Shown: positions 32,262 through 41,330 of the stretch, in pieces | How the letters are laid out: every line of letters begins with the position of its first letter | How positions within the stretch are numbered: position 1 is the stretch's first letter | Assembly: GCA_041660925.1 (NCBI GenBank) | Contig: JBAZVI010000003.1 | Location: forward strand, 124,001-188,000 | Direction of reading: 5' to 3' | Origin: Elusimicrobiota bacterium | GTDB taxonomy: Bacteria > Elusimicrobiota > Elusimicrobia > UBA1565 | Length of the DNA stretch: 64,000 nt | Notes under the pieces: model-generated | Told to the model about the DNA's origin: nothing | Databases searched by the model: none | Seen by the model: only the letters and a program-made list of their open reading frames with translations | Position numbers and translations under genes: made by a program

Positions 32262-32869
32262 TCGAAGTTGAACCACATCGCGAGGCCGAGCTGGCCGGTG
32301 ATCGCGTCGAAGTCCCCGTGCGTGCTCTTCGGGCGCTTGTAGCCGTTCCAGCGGGTCTCGAAGAACATGCTGAGCCCGCGCATCACGAAGAACTCGAGCC
32401 CGCCGCCCGCGGAGAACGCGGGACCGGTCGTCTTCTCGGAGAGGGAGGGCGCCGTCGAGCGGAGCGGCGGCGTGGACTTGAGGCTGAAGCTGTTGAAGCC
32501 GATCCCCCCCAGCATGTACGGGGTCCAGCTCGTCTCGCGCAGGAGGTTGAGGCGCAGCACGGTCTGGAAGGCGATCGCGCTGGTCTGGTACGCGGTGCCG
32601 TCGGGGGCCGTCATCTTGCCGTACATGTTCATCCCGAGGTCGGCGCCGACGGCGATCCAGTCGCTCGTGTAGTAGCGGTACTGGAACCCGATCGCGGGCC
32701 CGCGCTTGGCCTTGCTCGAGAAGCCGCCGCTCTCCATCGGGTTGGCGACCCCGAGGGCCATCCCTCCCGAGTGCATCCCCTTGTCGAAGACCGGGAGGTA
32801 GGGCGGCGGAGCCTGCGCGTGCAGCGCGGCGGGCAGGAGCAGCGCCGCCAGGAGCGCGGCGGCTCTCAC
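32258..32869 (-). CDS. Small outer-membrane beta-barrel protein
   Basis: 203 residues from a GTG at 32869 that overlaps the transketolase stop (GTGA). The signal peptide MRAAALLAALLLPAALHAQ is clear from this start. The mature part is Gly/aromatic-rich with alternating strands (IGFQYRYYTSDWIAVGADLGMNMYG, TVLRLNLLRETSWTPYMLGGIGFNSF) and ends in AMWFNFE, with a Phe near the end as barrel proteins have. OmpA-like or OmpW-like eight-strand barrel is likely; exact family not identified. Confidence 0.82.
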   Translation of the reverse strand: MRAAALLAALLLPAALHAQAPPPYLPVFDKGMHSGGMALGVANPMESGGFSSKAKRGPAIGFQYRYYTSDWIAVGADLGMNMYGKMTAPDGTAYQTSAIAFQTVLRLNLLRETSWTPYMLGGIGFNSFSLKSTPPLRSTAPSLSEKTTGPAFSAGGGLEFFVMRGLSMFFETRWNGYKRPKSTHGDFDAITGQLGLAMWFNFE

Positions 32870-33804
32870 AGGTTGCGGATGCAGGCCTCGGCGATGTGCG
32901 CGGCGGAAAGCCCGTGCTTCTCGTAGAGCTCCTCGCTCAGGCCCGACTCGCCGAAAGAGCGCACGCCGAGGCGGACGACCGGGACCCCGCCGACGCGCGA
33001 GGCGGCCTCGCAGAGCGCTCCGCCGAGCCCGCCGTTCTCGTTGTGGTCCTCGACGCTCACCAGGCGCTGGCTGTCGGCGCAGGCCTTCGCGACGGCCTCG
33101 GCGTCGAAGGGCGCGAGGCTCGCGCAGTTGAGGACGCGCACGGCGAAGCCGCGGCTCTCGAGGCCGCGCGCCGCTTCCACCGCCTCTCCGACGGTCCCGC
33201 CGCTGGCGAAGACCGTCGCCTGCAGCTTCGGCGAGCGCTTCGCGGGCTCGAAGACGGCGTCGGCCCGGCCGGGCTGGAAGCGGTAGTCGGCCGCGTGCAC
33301 GTCGGGCACTTTCTGCCGCGTCAGGCGCAGGTAGACCGGGCCGTCGTGGGCGAGCATCCACTCCACGGCCTGGCGCGTCTCGAGGTCGTCGGCCGGCTGG
33401 AGCACCGTCATCCCGGGCAGGGCGCGCATGGCGGCGATGTCCTCGAGGGCCATCTGCGAGGCCCCGTCGTCGCCGATGCCGATGCCGGCGTGCGTGCCGA
33501 CGAGCTTGACGTTGGTCTTCATGTAGGCCACCGAGATGCGGATGCTCTCGAGGCGGCCGGTCAAAAAGCAGGCGAAGCTCGTGACCACCGGGACCTTCCC
33601 GCAGAGGGCGAGGCCGGCGGCGGCGCCGATCATGTTGCTCTCGGCGATGCCGAACTCGAAGTGCCGCTCCGGGAAGCGCTTCGCGAAGGGCAGCGACATC
33701 GTGGACTTCGCGAGGTCGGCGTCGAGGACGACGATGCGCGGGTCCTTCGCCCCGAGCTCGGCGAGCGCTTCGCCGAACGACTGACGCGTGGCCTTGGCGG
33801 TCAT
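32866..33804 (-). CDS. Transketolase, C-terminal subunit
   Basis: 312 residues. Holds the pyrimidine-binding and C-terminal domains of a two-gene transketolase: FGEALAELGAKDPRIVVLDADLAKSTM, HFEFGIAESNMIGAAAGLAL (catalytic Glu), GTHAGIGIGDDGASQMALEDIAAMRA and the C-terminal SVEDHNENGGLGGALCEA. The start overlaps the stop of the N-terminal subunit (ATGA). Confidence 0.94.
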   Translation of the reverse strand: MTAKATRQSFGEALAELGAKDPRIVVLDADLAKSTMSLPFAKRFPERHFEFGIAESNMIGAAAGLALCGKVPVVTSFACFLTGRLESIRISVAYMKTNVKLVGTHAGIGIGDDGASQMALEDIAAMRALPGMTVLQPADDLETRQAVEWMLAHDGPVYLRLTRQKVPDVHAADYRFQPGRADAVFEPAKRSPKLQATVFASGGTVGEAVEAARGLESRGFAVRVLNCASLAPFDAEAVAKACADSQRLVSVEDHNENGGLGGALCEAASRVGGVPVVRLGVRSFGESGLSEELYEKHGLSAAHIAEACIRNL

Positions 33805-34640
33805 GACTTCCCTCCCTCGAGCTCCCGCAGGGCGCGGGCGGCTTCCTCCGCCGTGGGCGCCTTTCCGTGCCAGTCGATGCCGCCCTCCATGAAGGAGACC
33901 CCCTTGCCTTTCACGGTCTTCGCGAGCACCGCGACCGGGCGGCCCTTGCTGCCCGGCGCCTGGAGGGCCGGGAGCAGGGCTTTGAAATCGTGCCCGTCGA
34001 CCTCGCGGGCCTCCCATCGGAAGGCGCGGAACTTCTCGGCCAGGGGTTCGATGTCCATGACCTCGCGGGTCGGCCCGTCGATCTGCCCGCCGTTCATGTC
34101 CACGACGGCCGTGAGGTTCTCGAGCGCGAACTTGGGCGCGGCCATGGCCGCCTCCCAGACCTGACCTTCCTGCATCTCTCCGTCGCCGAGCACGCAGAAG
34201 ACCCGGCGCTCCGAGCGGTCCATGCGCGCGGCGAGCGCCATCCCCAGCGCGATGGAGAGCCCCTGTCCGAGGGAGCCGGTCGAGGCCTCGATGCCGGCCA
34301 GGCGCAGGCGGTCCGGATGTCCCTGCAGGGGGCTGCCGAGGACGCGGAGGGTGTCGAGCTGCTGGCGCGGGAAGTAGCCGCAGCGCGCCATGACGGCGTA
34401 GAGCGCGGGGCAGGCGTGGCCCTTCGAAAGGACGAGGCGGTCGCGCTCGGGCCAGAGCGGCTCGGCCGGCCGGTGGCGCAGGACCTTCAGGTAGAGGGCG
34501 GCCAGGATGTCGATGGCGGAGAGAGAGCCGCCGGGGTGCCCGGAGCCCGCCTTGGCGATCATGCGGATGATGTCGGAGCGCAGCTCGCGGGAGGCGCTCC
34601 GCAGTTCGACGTCGGCGTCGGATATCCGTGTCTCGGTCAT
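33801..34640 (-). CDS. Transketolase, N-terminal (TPP-binding) subunit
   Basis: 279 residues. Thiamine diphosphate-binding half: GSGHPGGSLSAIDILAALY, LSKGHACPALYAVMA, ASTGSLGQGLSIALGMA and GDGEMQEGQVWEAAMAA followed by VVDMNGGQIDG (GDG-N motif). Works with the downstream gene as a split transketolase; with rpe at 24.8 kb gives the non-oxidative pentose phosphate route. First gene of the run reaching 30685, divergent from nucleoside salvage. Confidence 0.95.
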   Translation of the reverse strand: MTETRISDADVELRSASRELRSDIIRMIAKAGSGHPGGSLSAIDILAALYLKVLRHRPAEPLWPERDRLVLSKGHACPALYAVMARCGYFPRQQLDTLRVLGSPLQGHPDRLRLAGIEASTGSLGQGLSIALGMALAARMDRSERRVFCVLGDGEMQEGQVWEAAMAAPKFALENLTAVVDMNGGQIDGPTREVMDIEPLAEKFRAFRWEAREVDGHDFKALLPALQAPGSKGRPVAVLAKTVKGKGVSFMEGGIDWHGKAPTAEEAARALRELEGGKS

Positions 34641-34700
34641 GAGGGAATCCTACAAAATATCGCGAGCGCTCCGGCTGGCGCGCGCTCTCCGGGAATGGTG

Positions 34701-34706
34701 TATAAT
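34701..34706 (+). promoter_or_regulatory. -10 element of the nucleoside salvage operon
   Basis: A consensus TATAAT 30 nt before the start at 34736, in a short AT-richer spacer between divergent operons. No good -35 at the right distance; preceded by ATGGTG. Confidence 0.45.
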
Positions 34707-34735
34707 CAGCGAAACTCAACGCGAGGCATCCCGCC

Positions 34736-35590
34736 ATGCAGAAGACCCGAAACGACTACCTTCGCCGCATCTCCGAGGCCGTCGAGTACCTCCGGCCGCG
34801 CCTGCCGCTGAAGCCCGAGGTCGGCATCATCCTCGGCAGCGGCCTCTCCGGCGCCGTGCCGAAGCTCGACAAGGAGACCGTCGTCTCCTACGCGGACATC
34901 CCGTGCTTCCCCGAACCCACCGTGAGCGGGCACGCCGGCCGCCTCGTCCTCGGTTCCGTCGGCGCGGCGAAGCCGCTCGGCGTCGCCGTGATGCAGGGCC
35001 GCTTCCACTACTACGAAGGGCATCCGATGGACGCCATCACCCTCCCCGTGCGCGTGCTGCGCGAGCTGGGGATCAAGAAGATCATCATCACGGCCGCCGT
35101 GGGCTCGCTGAAGCTCAAGATCCGCCCGGGCCACCTCGTCTTCCTCAACGACCACATCAATCTGATGGGCGCCAATCCTCTGCGGGGGTTCCACACCAGC
35201 GAGTTCGGGGAGATGTTCCCGGACCTCGCCAGCGCCTACCCGCCCTATCTGCGCAAGCAGGCGCTGAAGGTCTGCAAGCGCCTCGACATCCCCGCCTGGG
35301 AGGGCGTCTACACGGCCGTCGCGGGCCCCTCCTACGAGACTCCCGCCGAGATCCGCGCCTTCGCGAAGCTCGGCGGGGACATGGTCGGGATGTCCGTGGT
35401 CCCCGAGGTCATCACCGCGAAGCAGATGGGCGTCGAGATCCTCGCGTTCGGCTGGATCTCGAACATGGCCGCGGGCCTGACGAAGGAGAACCTGAGCCAC
35501 CCCGACGTGCTCGCGCTCGGCAAGCGCATGGCGGTCGACATCCGCCGCTTCCTCGAGGCGATGCTCGCCGACGTCCACGCGTCCCGCTGA
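34736..35590 (+). CDS. Purine nucleoside phosphorylase (trimeric type)
   Basis: 284 residues. Splits purine nucleosides with phosphate. Seen: VGIILGSGLSGAVPKL (phosphate-binding GSG), GHAGRLVLG, VMQGRFHYYEGHPMDAITLPVRVL, ITAAVGSLK, DHINLMGANPLRG, AGPSYETPAEIRAF and GMSVVPEVITAKQMGVEILAFGWISN. First of three salvage genes in the order purine phosphorylase, pyrimidine phosphorylase, upp. Confidence 0.95.
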   Translation: MQKTRNDYLRRISEAVEYLRPRLPLKPEVGIILGSGLSGAVPKLDKETVVSYADIPCFPEPTVSGHAGRLVLGSVGAAKPLGVAVMQGRFHYYEGHPMDAITLPVRVLRELGIKKIIITAAVGSLKLKIRPGHLVFLNDHINLMGANPLRGFHTSEFGEMFPDLASAYPPYLRKQALKVCKRLDIPAWEGVYTAVAGPSYETPAEIRAFAKLGGDMVGMSVVPEVITAKQMGVEILAFGWISNMAAGLTKENLSHPDVLALGKRMAVDIRRFLEAMLADVHASR

Positions 35591-35600
35591 GGAGCCCCCC

Positions 35601-36911
35601 ATGAGAATGATCGACCTCATCGCGAAGAAGCGCGACGGCGGGATCCACGCGCCCGAGGAGCTCGCCTTCATCGCGAAAGCCGCCGCCGACGGCCTCGCCC
35701 CCGATTACCAGCTCTCGGCCTGGCTCATGGCCGTGCGGCTCAACGGCATGAACCGCGAGGAGACCGTGGCTTTCACGCGCGCCATGGCCGCCTCCGGCAG
35801 CCGCGTGAACCTGCGCTCGATGCGCGCGGCCAAGGTGGACAAGCACTCGACCGGCGGCGTGGGAGACGGCATCTCCATCGCGCTGGCCCCCCTCCTGGCC
35901 GCCGCGGGCCTCGCGGTGCCCATGATGTCCGGCCGCGGGCTCGGGCACACGGGCGGTACGCTCGACAAGCTCGAGGCGATCAAGGGCTTCCAGGTGCGCA
36001 TCCCCATCCCCCAGGTCGAGCGCATCATCAGGAAGATCGGCGTCTGCATGTTCGGCCAGAGCGGGGACCTCGCCCCCTCCGACCGCAAGCTCTACGCGCT
36101 GCGCGACGCGACGGCCACCGTCGAGTCCCGCCCGCTCATCGTCGCGAGCATCCTCTCGAAGAAGCTGGCCGAGGACCTCGACGGGCTCATCCTCGACGTG
36201 AAGTGCGGCTCGGGCGCCTTCTTCCGCGAGGCCAAGGACGCGATCGCGCTCGCCGAGGACCTCGTGCGCACGGCGCGCGGCTCGGGACTGCGCTGCGTCG
36301 CGCTGCTCACCGACATGGAGCAGCCGCTCGGCCTCGCCGTGGGCAACGCGGTCGAGGTCCGCCAGGCCGTGGAGATCCTCAGGGGCGACTTCCGCGCCGC
36401 CGACTACGCCGAGGTCCTCCTCGCGCTGGGCGGCTGGATGATGGTCCTCGGGCGCCGGGCGAAGGACGCCCGCGAGGGCGCCGGCCGCCTCGAGGCGCTC
36501 ATCCGTTCCGGCGCGGCGCTCGAGCGCTTCAAGGAGATGGTGAAGGCCCAGCACGGCGATCCCCGCGTCGCCGACGATCCCGAGCGCTTCCTGCCCGTCG
36601 CGAAGCTGCGCAAGGACGTGAAGGCTCCCGCCGACGGCTGGATCACCCACCTCGACGCCCGGCTCGTGGGGCGGGCGGCCGTCGCCCTCGGCGCGGGCCG
36701 CGACCGGCAGGAGGACAAGATCGACTTCGGCGCCGGCTTCCTGCTCAAGCGGAAGGTCGGCGAACAGGTCCGCAAGGGCGAGACCGTCGCCGAGGTCTAC
36801 GCCTCCGACGCCCGCCGTCTCCAGGAGGGGTGGACGATGTACGCCGACGCCCTCTCGGTCGGGCGCATGAAGCCGCGCGCGCGGCCGGCCATCCTGCGCG
36901 TGCTCGACTGA
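35601..36911 (+). CDS. deoA: Thymidine / pyrimidine-nucleoside phosphorylase
   Basis: 436 residues. Seen: MIDLIAKKRDGG, MAVRLNGMNREETVAFTRAMAASG, KHSTGGVGDGISIALAPLLAA (phosphate and nucleoside binding), MMSGRGLGHTGGTLDKLEAI and ILDVKCGSGAFFR. C-terminal domain with GADRxxED-like ALGAGRDRQEDKIDFGAGF. Frees thymine or uracil; the uracil would feed the Upp encoded next. Symbol could equally be pdp. Confidence 0.94.
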   Translation: MRMIDLIAKKRDGGIHAPEELAFIAKAAADGLAPDYQLSAWLMAVRLNGMNREETVAFTRAMAASGSRVNLRSMRAAKVDKHSTGGVGDGISIALAPLLAAAGLAVPMMSGRGLGHTGGTLDKLEAIKGFQVRIPIPQVERIIRKIGVCMFGQSGDLAPSDRKLYALRDATATVESRPLIVASILSKKLAEDLDGLILDVKCGSGAFFREAKDAIALAEDLVRTARGSGLRCVALLTDMEQPLGLAVGNAVEVRQAVEILRGDFRAADYAEVLLALGGWMMVLGRRAKDAREGAGRLEALIRSGAALERFKEMVKAQHGDPRVADDPERFLPVAKLRKDVKAPADGWITHLDARLVGRAAVALGAGRDRQEDKIDFGAGFLLKRKVGEQVRKGETVAEVYASDARRLQEGWTMYADALSVGRMKPRARPAILRVLD

Positions 36912-36919
36912 GGTCCCCC

Positions 36920-37543
36920 ATGAGACAGCTCACGGTCTGCGAACATCCGGTCCTGCAGGACGCGCTCGCGCAGCTGCGCGACAGGAACACCCGCCCCAAG
37001 GACTTCCGCGACCTCATGGAGACCGCGGGCGCCATCCTCGGGCTCGAGGCCCTCAAGGGCGTCAAGACCGGGATCGAGCAGGTGCACACGCCGCTGAAGG
37101 CCATGCATGCGCGCCGGGTCGCCCAGCCGGTCTCCTTCGTGTTCATCCTGCGCGCGGGGCAGGGGCTCTACGGCGGACTTCACCGCCTCTACCCCCAGGC
37201 GCGCATCGGGCACATCGGCCTTTACCGCAACGAGGAGACGCTCAACCCCGTGCGCTACTACGTGCGGCTGCCCGTGGACCTGCCCCGCTCCCTCGTGCTC
37301 CTCTTCGACCCCATGCTGGCCACCGGCGGTTCGGCCGCCGAAGGCATACGCATCCTGAAGACGGACGGGGCCAAGGAGATCCGGCTCATCACGCTGCTGG
37401 CGGCCAAGACGGGCGTACGCCGCGTCCACCGCGAGCATCCCGACGTCCACATCTTCACGGCCGCCGTGGACCCGGTGCTCAACAAGCACGGCTACATCGT
37501 GCCCGGCCTGGGCGATGCGGGAGACCGGCTCTATACGCTCTAG
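36920..37543 (+). CDS. upp: Uracil phosphoribosyltransferase
   Basis: 207 residues, the normal size. Makes UMP from uracil and PRPP. The PRPP loop LFDPMLATGGSAAEGI is clear, with FILRAGQGLYGGL near the middle and HIFTAAVDPVLNKHGYIVPGLGDAGDRLY at the C-terminus. MRQLTVCEHPVLQDALAQLRD is the typical opening. Directly follows deoA with an 8-base gap. Confidence 0.96.
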   Translation: MRQLTVCEHPVLQDALAQLRDRNTRPKDFRDLMETAGAILGLEALKGVKTGIEQVHTPLKAMHARRVAQPVSFVFILRAGQGLYGGLHRLYPQARIGHIGLYRNEETLNPVRYYVRLPVDLPRSLVLLFDPMLATGGSAAEGIRILKTDGAKEIRLITLLAAKTGVRRVHREHPDVHIFTAAVDPVLNKHGYIVPGLGDAGDRLYTL

Positions 37544-37605
37544 AAGCCATCCAGAAACCCCGTTGCGCCTGCAAACGCGGCTTTCGGTCTCGATGCCCTG
37601 AATCG

Positions 37606-39300
37606 ATGGAGAGGTGTTTCCTGAGGGAGATCCCGCCGGATCGGGCCGGGCAGTGGTTCCTTGCCGGGGTGCGAGGCCGGAGAGCCGCGCTCGGCGCGCT
37701 GCTCGCCCTTCTCCTCCTCGCCGTCCTCCCGTGCCTGCGCGCCGCCTCGAGCGACCGCGACTGGAAGCGCCGCGCGCAGGATGTGCGCGCCCAGCTGAGT
37801 CCTGACGAGGACCGCCGCTTCATGCTCGTCCTCAGGAGCGCGCCGCCCCAGCGCATCGTCCCCCCGCTGGTCCGGCTGACCGAGCGTATCCTCATGCTCC
37901 GCGAGCTGCGCGATAACTACAGGTCCTCCATGCCGCGCGCGCAGTATGAGCGTCAGCGGGAGGACGTCTGCAGGGACATCGACGGGATCCTCCGCGGGAC
38001 CGACGAGGACCTTCTCCCGCGCCTGGTTTCGCCGATGATGGGGATGCTCGAGGACGCCGGCTACCCCATCCGCGAGCGACTGCCCCGACCGGGGTCGGGT
38101 CCCGAAGGCGAACCCGGGCCGGGTGTCGTCATGGACCTCAAGTCGTCTCCCGCGGCGGCGAATTTCGAACGCGCCGAGTACGCGCCCCGACCGCCGCGAG
38201 AACTCCTTTCGCAGCCCATCCTCTCCGCCGCGGCCGTCCCTCAGCCCTCCGTGGCCGTCGACCGCGAGCCGGAGCGCCGCCCCGGGAAGCCCGGGCCTCC
38301 CGGCGGCCTCCCCCTCCTGTTGGGCGTCCTCGCGCTCCCGTTCGTCGCTCTCTTCCTCCTGAGGAAGCGCCTCGCGGCCTGGGTCGTGCGGCAGGGCCTC
38401 GTCGAGGCCGGGACCCCGCCCCCCGGGACGCCGGCCGCCCCGGTCGCCCCGGCGCCCGCGCTCGACTCCTCGGCCGGGACCGGGACGCCGCCCCGCATAC
38501 CGACCGGCTACCGCATCATCCGACGCATCGGCGCGGGCGGCATGGGCGAGGTCTACGAGGCCGAGGACCTCTCGCTCGAGCGGCGCGTGGCCGTCAAGCG
38601 CATGCGCGGGGAGATCTCGCAGGACCCGCGCGAGGTCCAGCGCTTCCTTGCGGAGGCGCGGACCGTCGCGAAGCTCAGGCACCCCGGCATCATCGAGATC
38701 TACGCCGTCGTCGAGCGCGAGGGCGAGGTCTATCTGGTCTTCGAGTACATCGACGGGATGACGCTCGAGCATGCGCTCGTGAAGCGCGAGCGTCTCACCC
38801 TCGCGCAGGTCCGCGCCTTCCTGCGCCAGGTCTGCGCGGCGCTCTCCTACGCGCACGAGCACGGCATCGTGCACCGCGACCTCAAGCCGGCGAACATCAT
38901 GCTCACCCGCGAGAGCGTCGTGAAGGTCATGGACTTCGGGATCGCGCGCGTCGGGAAGGACGCCCTGCACCGGCTCTCGATGACGAACACCGTCGCCGGG
39001 ACGCCGCCCTACATGGCGCCCGAGGCGGAGACGGGGGTCGTGCGGCGGGAGTCGGATCTCTTCTCTCTGGCGGTCTGCCTCTACGAGCTGCTGACCGGGG
39101 AGCGGCCTTACGCGGGCACGGGCGCGGGGATGCTCTTCAACAAGATGAACGCCCTCTACGAGCCGCCGACGCGCCGGGTCCCCGGGCTGCCGCCGGGGTT
39201 GGACGCCTTCTTCATCGCCGCCCTGAACCCCGACCCTGAGAAGCGTCCGCACACCGCGGCCGAGTTCCTCGCCGCTTTCGAGTCGGCGGCCGGCTTATAA
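37606..39300 (+). CDS. Membrane Ser/Thr protein kinase with N-terminal extracytoplasmic region
   Basis: 564 residues. A hydrophobic segment at about 24-45 and a second at about 230-250 flank a roughly 180-residue region with charged helices (DRDWKRRAQDVRAQLSPDEDRRFMLVLRS). Then a Pro-rich linker and a full kinase domain at about 300-560: IGAGGMGEVYEAEDL, VAVKRM, VHRDLKPANIML, MDFGIA, GTPPYMAPEAE and the C-lobe end RPHTAAEFLAAF. Unlike PknB, the sensor region precedes the kinase, which sits at the C-terminus. No PASTA domain here, though a kinase-less PASTA protein is encoded at 23900. Confidence 0.9.
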   Translation: MERCFLREIPPDRAGQWFLAGVRGRRAALGALLALLLLAVLPCLRAASSDRDWKRRAQDVRAQLSPDEDRRFMLVLRSAPPQRIVPPLVRLTERILMLRELRDNYRSSMPRAQYERQREDVCRDIDGILRGTDEDLLPRLVSPMMGMLEDAGYPIRERLPRPGSGPEGEPGPGVVMDLKSSPAAANFERAEYAPRPPRELLSQPILSAAAVPQPSVAVDREPERRPGKPGPPGGLPLLLGVLALPFVALFLLRKRLAAWVVRQGLVEAGTPPPGTPAAPVAPAPALDSSAGTGTPPRIPTGYRIIRRIGAGGMGEVYEAEDLSLERRVAVKRMRGEISQDPREVQRFLAEARTVAKLRHPGIIEIYAVVEREGEVYLVFEYIDGMTLEHALVKRERLTLAQVRAFLRQVCAALSYAHEHGIVHRDLKPANIMLTRESVVKVMDFGIARVGKDALHRLSMTNTVAGTPPYMAPEAETGVVRRESDLFSLAVCLYELLTGERPYAGTGAGMLFNKMNALYEPPTRRVPGLPPGLDAFFIAALNPDPEKRPHTAAEFLAAFESAAGL

Positions 39301-40821
39301 GGGCGTTGCGGCGCCGATCCCCAGCGCGTAGATCTCCCCGTATTTCGCGTTCAGGTAGCGCAGGTAGGGCGCGGCCTCGATGTCCCGGCCGGCGGCCTTC
39401 TTCACGAGCTCGGGCGCGGTGAACTTCCGACCGTGGCGGTGGACGTTCTCCTTGAGCCAGCCGCGGAGCTTCGCGAAGTCCCCCCGCTCCATGTCGACGG
39501 GGATGGACGGGTGCGCCTTCAGCGCCGCCTCCCAGAGCTGCAGGGAGATGAGGTTCCCGAGCGCGTAGGTCGGGAAGTAGCCCAGCAGGCCCGCCGACCA
39601 GTGGACGTCCTGGAGCACGCCGCGCCGGTCGTCGGGCGGGACGACGCCGAGGTAGGCCTTCGTCTTCGCGTTCCAGGCCTCGGGCAGCTCGCGGACCTTC
39701 GTCTTTCCGCGCAGGAGCTCCTGCTCGAGCTCGAAGCGCACGAGCACGTGCAGGCCGTAGGTCAGCTCGTCGGACTCCGTGCGGATGAAGGAGGGCTCCG
39801 CGCGGTTGACGGCGCGGTAGAAGGTCTCCGGCTCGACGCCCGCGAAATGCGGGAAGAGCTCGCGCAGGCGCGGGTAGAAGCGCTTCCAGAAGGGCCGGCT
39901 GCGGCCGACGACGTTCTCCCAGAGCCGCGACTGGGACTCGTGGACGCCCATCGTCGCTCCCGAGCACAGCGGCGTGCGCTTGAGCTCCGGGGCGACGTTC
40001 TGCTCGTACATCCCGTGCCCGGCCTCGTGCAGGGTGCTGAAGAGCGCGCCGGCGAAGTCTCCCTCGTCGTAGCGCGTGGTGATGCGCACGTCGTCGGGAG
40101 AGAAGTTCGTGGTGAAGGGGTGCGTGGACGCGTCCTGGCGCCCGCGCGTGAAGTCGAAGCCCATGGCCCCGGCGATCTCCTCTCCGAAGAGGCGCTGCTT
40201 GGCGGTCTCGAAGCGCCCCTTCAGCGGGGCGGAGCTCACCGCGTCCCGCTTCTCCGTCACGGCCTTCACGAGCGGGACGAGACCGGCTTTCATGTCCGTG
40301 AAGAGGCGGTTGAGGTCGGAGGTCTTCATCCCGGGCTCGAACTCCCCGAGCCAGGCGTCGTAGGGGTCCTCGAAGGAGCCGAGCGCGTCGGCGTACCGGC
40401 GTTTGAGCTCGACCATCTTCTCGAGCGCGGGGGCGAACTTCGCGAAGTCGTTCTCCTTGCGCGCGGCGGCCCAGATCTCCTGGGCGAGGGAGGCGTGGCG
40501 GGCGGTCTCCTCGACGAGCGCGGCGGGGACGCGGCTCTTGCGGGCGTATTCGCGTTCGGTCCAGCGCACGAGGGAGGCTTCGTCGGAGTCGTAGTCGCGG
40601 GAGAGCGGGGTCTTCGCGAGGGCGGCGCTGAGGCGTCCGACCTCCGGATCGACGAAGCGCTCGTGGGCCAGGCGCGTGAGCGTGCCGGTCTGCTCGCCGC
40701 GCGCCTCGATGCCTCCGGGGGGCATGCAGACCTGCTGGTCCCATTCGAGCAGGGCCGAGGCCATCTGGAGGTCGACGACCTCCTGCAGGCGTTCCTTCAG
40801 AGTCCGGTACTTCGGGTCCAT
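39295..40821 (-). CDS. Carboxypeptidase Taq (M32 metallopeptidase)
   Basis: 508 residues, the full M32 length. Removes C-terminal residues from peptides in the cytoplasm. Zinc motif HEAGH (in FSTLHEAGHGMYEQN, about residue 263), preceded by DVRITTRYDEGDFAGALF, and followed by GVHESQSRLWENVVGRS with the third zinc ligand Glu and by FIRTESDELTYGLHVLVRFELE. Convergent with the kinase gene, overlapping by 6 bases at 39295-39300. Confidence 0.95.
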   Translation of the reverse strand: MDPKYRTLKERLQEVVDLQMASALLEWDQQVCMPPGGIEARGEQTGTLTRLAHERFVDPEVGRLSAALAKTPLSRDYDSDEASLVRWTEREYARKSRVPAALVEETARHASLAQEIWAAARKENDFAKFAPALEKMVELKRRYADALGSFEDPYDAWLGEFEPGMKTSDLNRLFTDMKAGLVPLVKAVTEKRDAVSSAPLKGRFETAKQRLFGEEIAGAMGFDFTRGRQDASTHPFTTNFSPDDVRITTRYDEGDFAGALFSTLHEAGHGMYEQNVAPELKRTPLCSGATMGVHESQSRLWENVVGRSRPFWKRFYPRLRELFPHFAGVEPETFYRAVNRAEPSFIRTESDELTYGLHVLVRFELEQELLRGKTKVRELPEAWNAKTKAYLGVVPPDDRRGVLQDVHWSAGLLGYFPTYALGNLISLQLWEAALKAHPSIPVDMERGDFAKLRGWLKENVHRHGRKFTAPELVKKAAGRDIEAAPYLRYLNAKYGEIYALGIGAATPL

Positions 40822-40853
40822 GGCGGCCTCCCGTGCGCGTCCGTCCGTCGGAG

Positions 40854-40862
40854 TGGTATCAT
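40854..40862 (+). promoter_or_regulatory. Extended -10 promoter of yjbQ
   Basis: TGGTATCAT, same nonamer as at 21863 and 29703. The predicted transcription start is near 40869, giving a 16-nt leader that includes the GGAGGG ribosome-binding site at 40872-40877. Confidence 0.5.
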
Positions 40863-40884
40863 AGCCGAAATGGAGGGCGCCCGC

Positions 40885-41280
40885 ATGAAGGAGCTATCCG
40901 TCCGAACGACGAAGCGCGCGGAGTTCGTGGACATCACCGCCGAGGTCCGCGGCTGCCTGCGGGAATGCAAGGCGAAGTCGGGCCTCATGGTCGTCTTCGT
41001 CCCGCACACGACGGCCGGCGTCACGATAAACGAGAACGCGGACCCCGACGTCGTCTCCGACATGACGGGCTTCATGTCCTCGCTCGTTGCTCCCAGCGAG
41101 GACTTCCGCCACGGGGAAGGGAACTCCGATGCCCACATCAAGTCGTCTCTGTTCTCCCCCTCCCTCACCCTCATCGTGGAGGACGGAGAACTCAAGCTCG
41201 GCACCTGGCAGGGAGTGTTCTTCGCCGAGTTCGACGGCCCCCGCAGCCGCAAGGTCTGGCTGAAGTTCATCGCCGGCTGA
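40885..41280 (+). CDS. yjbQ: YjbQ / UPF0047 family protein
   Basis: 131 residues, normal for the family. Seen: TTKRAEFVDITAEVRGCL, GLMVVFVPHTTAGVTINENADPDV, HGEGNSDAHIKSSL and GELKLGTWQGVFFAEFDGPRSRKVWLKF. YjbQ proteins have weak thiamine-phosphate synthase activity in some tests; the physiological role is open. The ATG at 40885 is chosen over 40870 because GGAGGG sits 7 bases before it. Confidence 0.92.
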   Translation: MKELSVRTTKRAEFVDITAEVRGCLRECKAKSGLMVVFVPHTTAGVTINENADPDVVSDMTGFMSSLVAPSEDFRHGEGNSDAHIKSSLFSPSLTLIVEDGELKLGTWQGVFFAEFDGPRSRKVWLKFIAG

Positions 41281-41307
41281 AAAAGAAGAACCCCCTTTCG
41301 GGGGTTC
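41281..41307 (-). terminator. Terminator after the repeat peptide gene
   Basis: GAACCCCC (41288-41295), loop tttc, GGGGGTTC (41300-41307). On the minus strand the stem is followed by TTCTTCTTTT, a proper T-tail, so it ends transcription of the small gene at 41331-41507. It may also stop yjbQ from the other side. Confidence 0.75.
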
Positions 41308-41330
41308 CGCTCCGAGCACCGTCTAAGACG

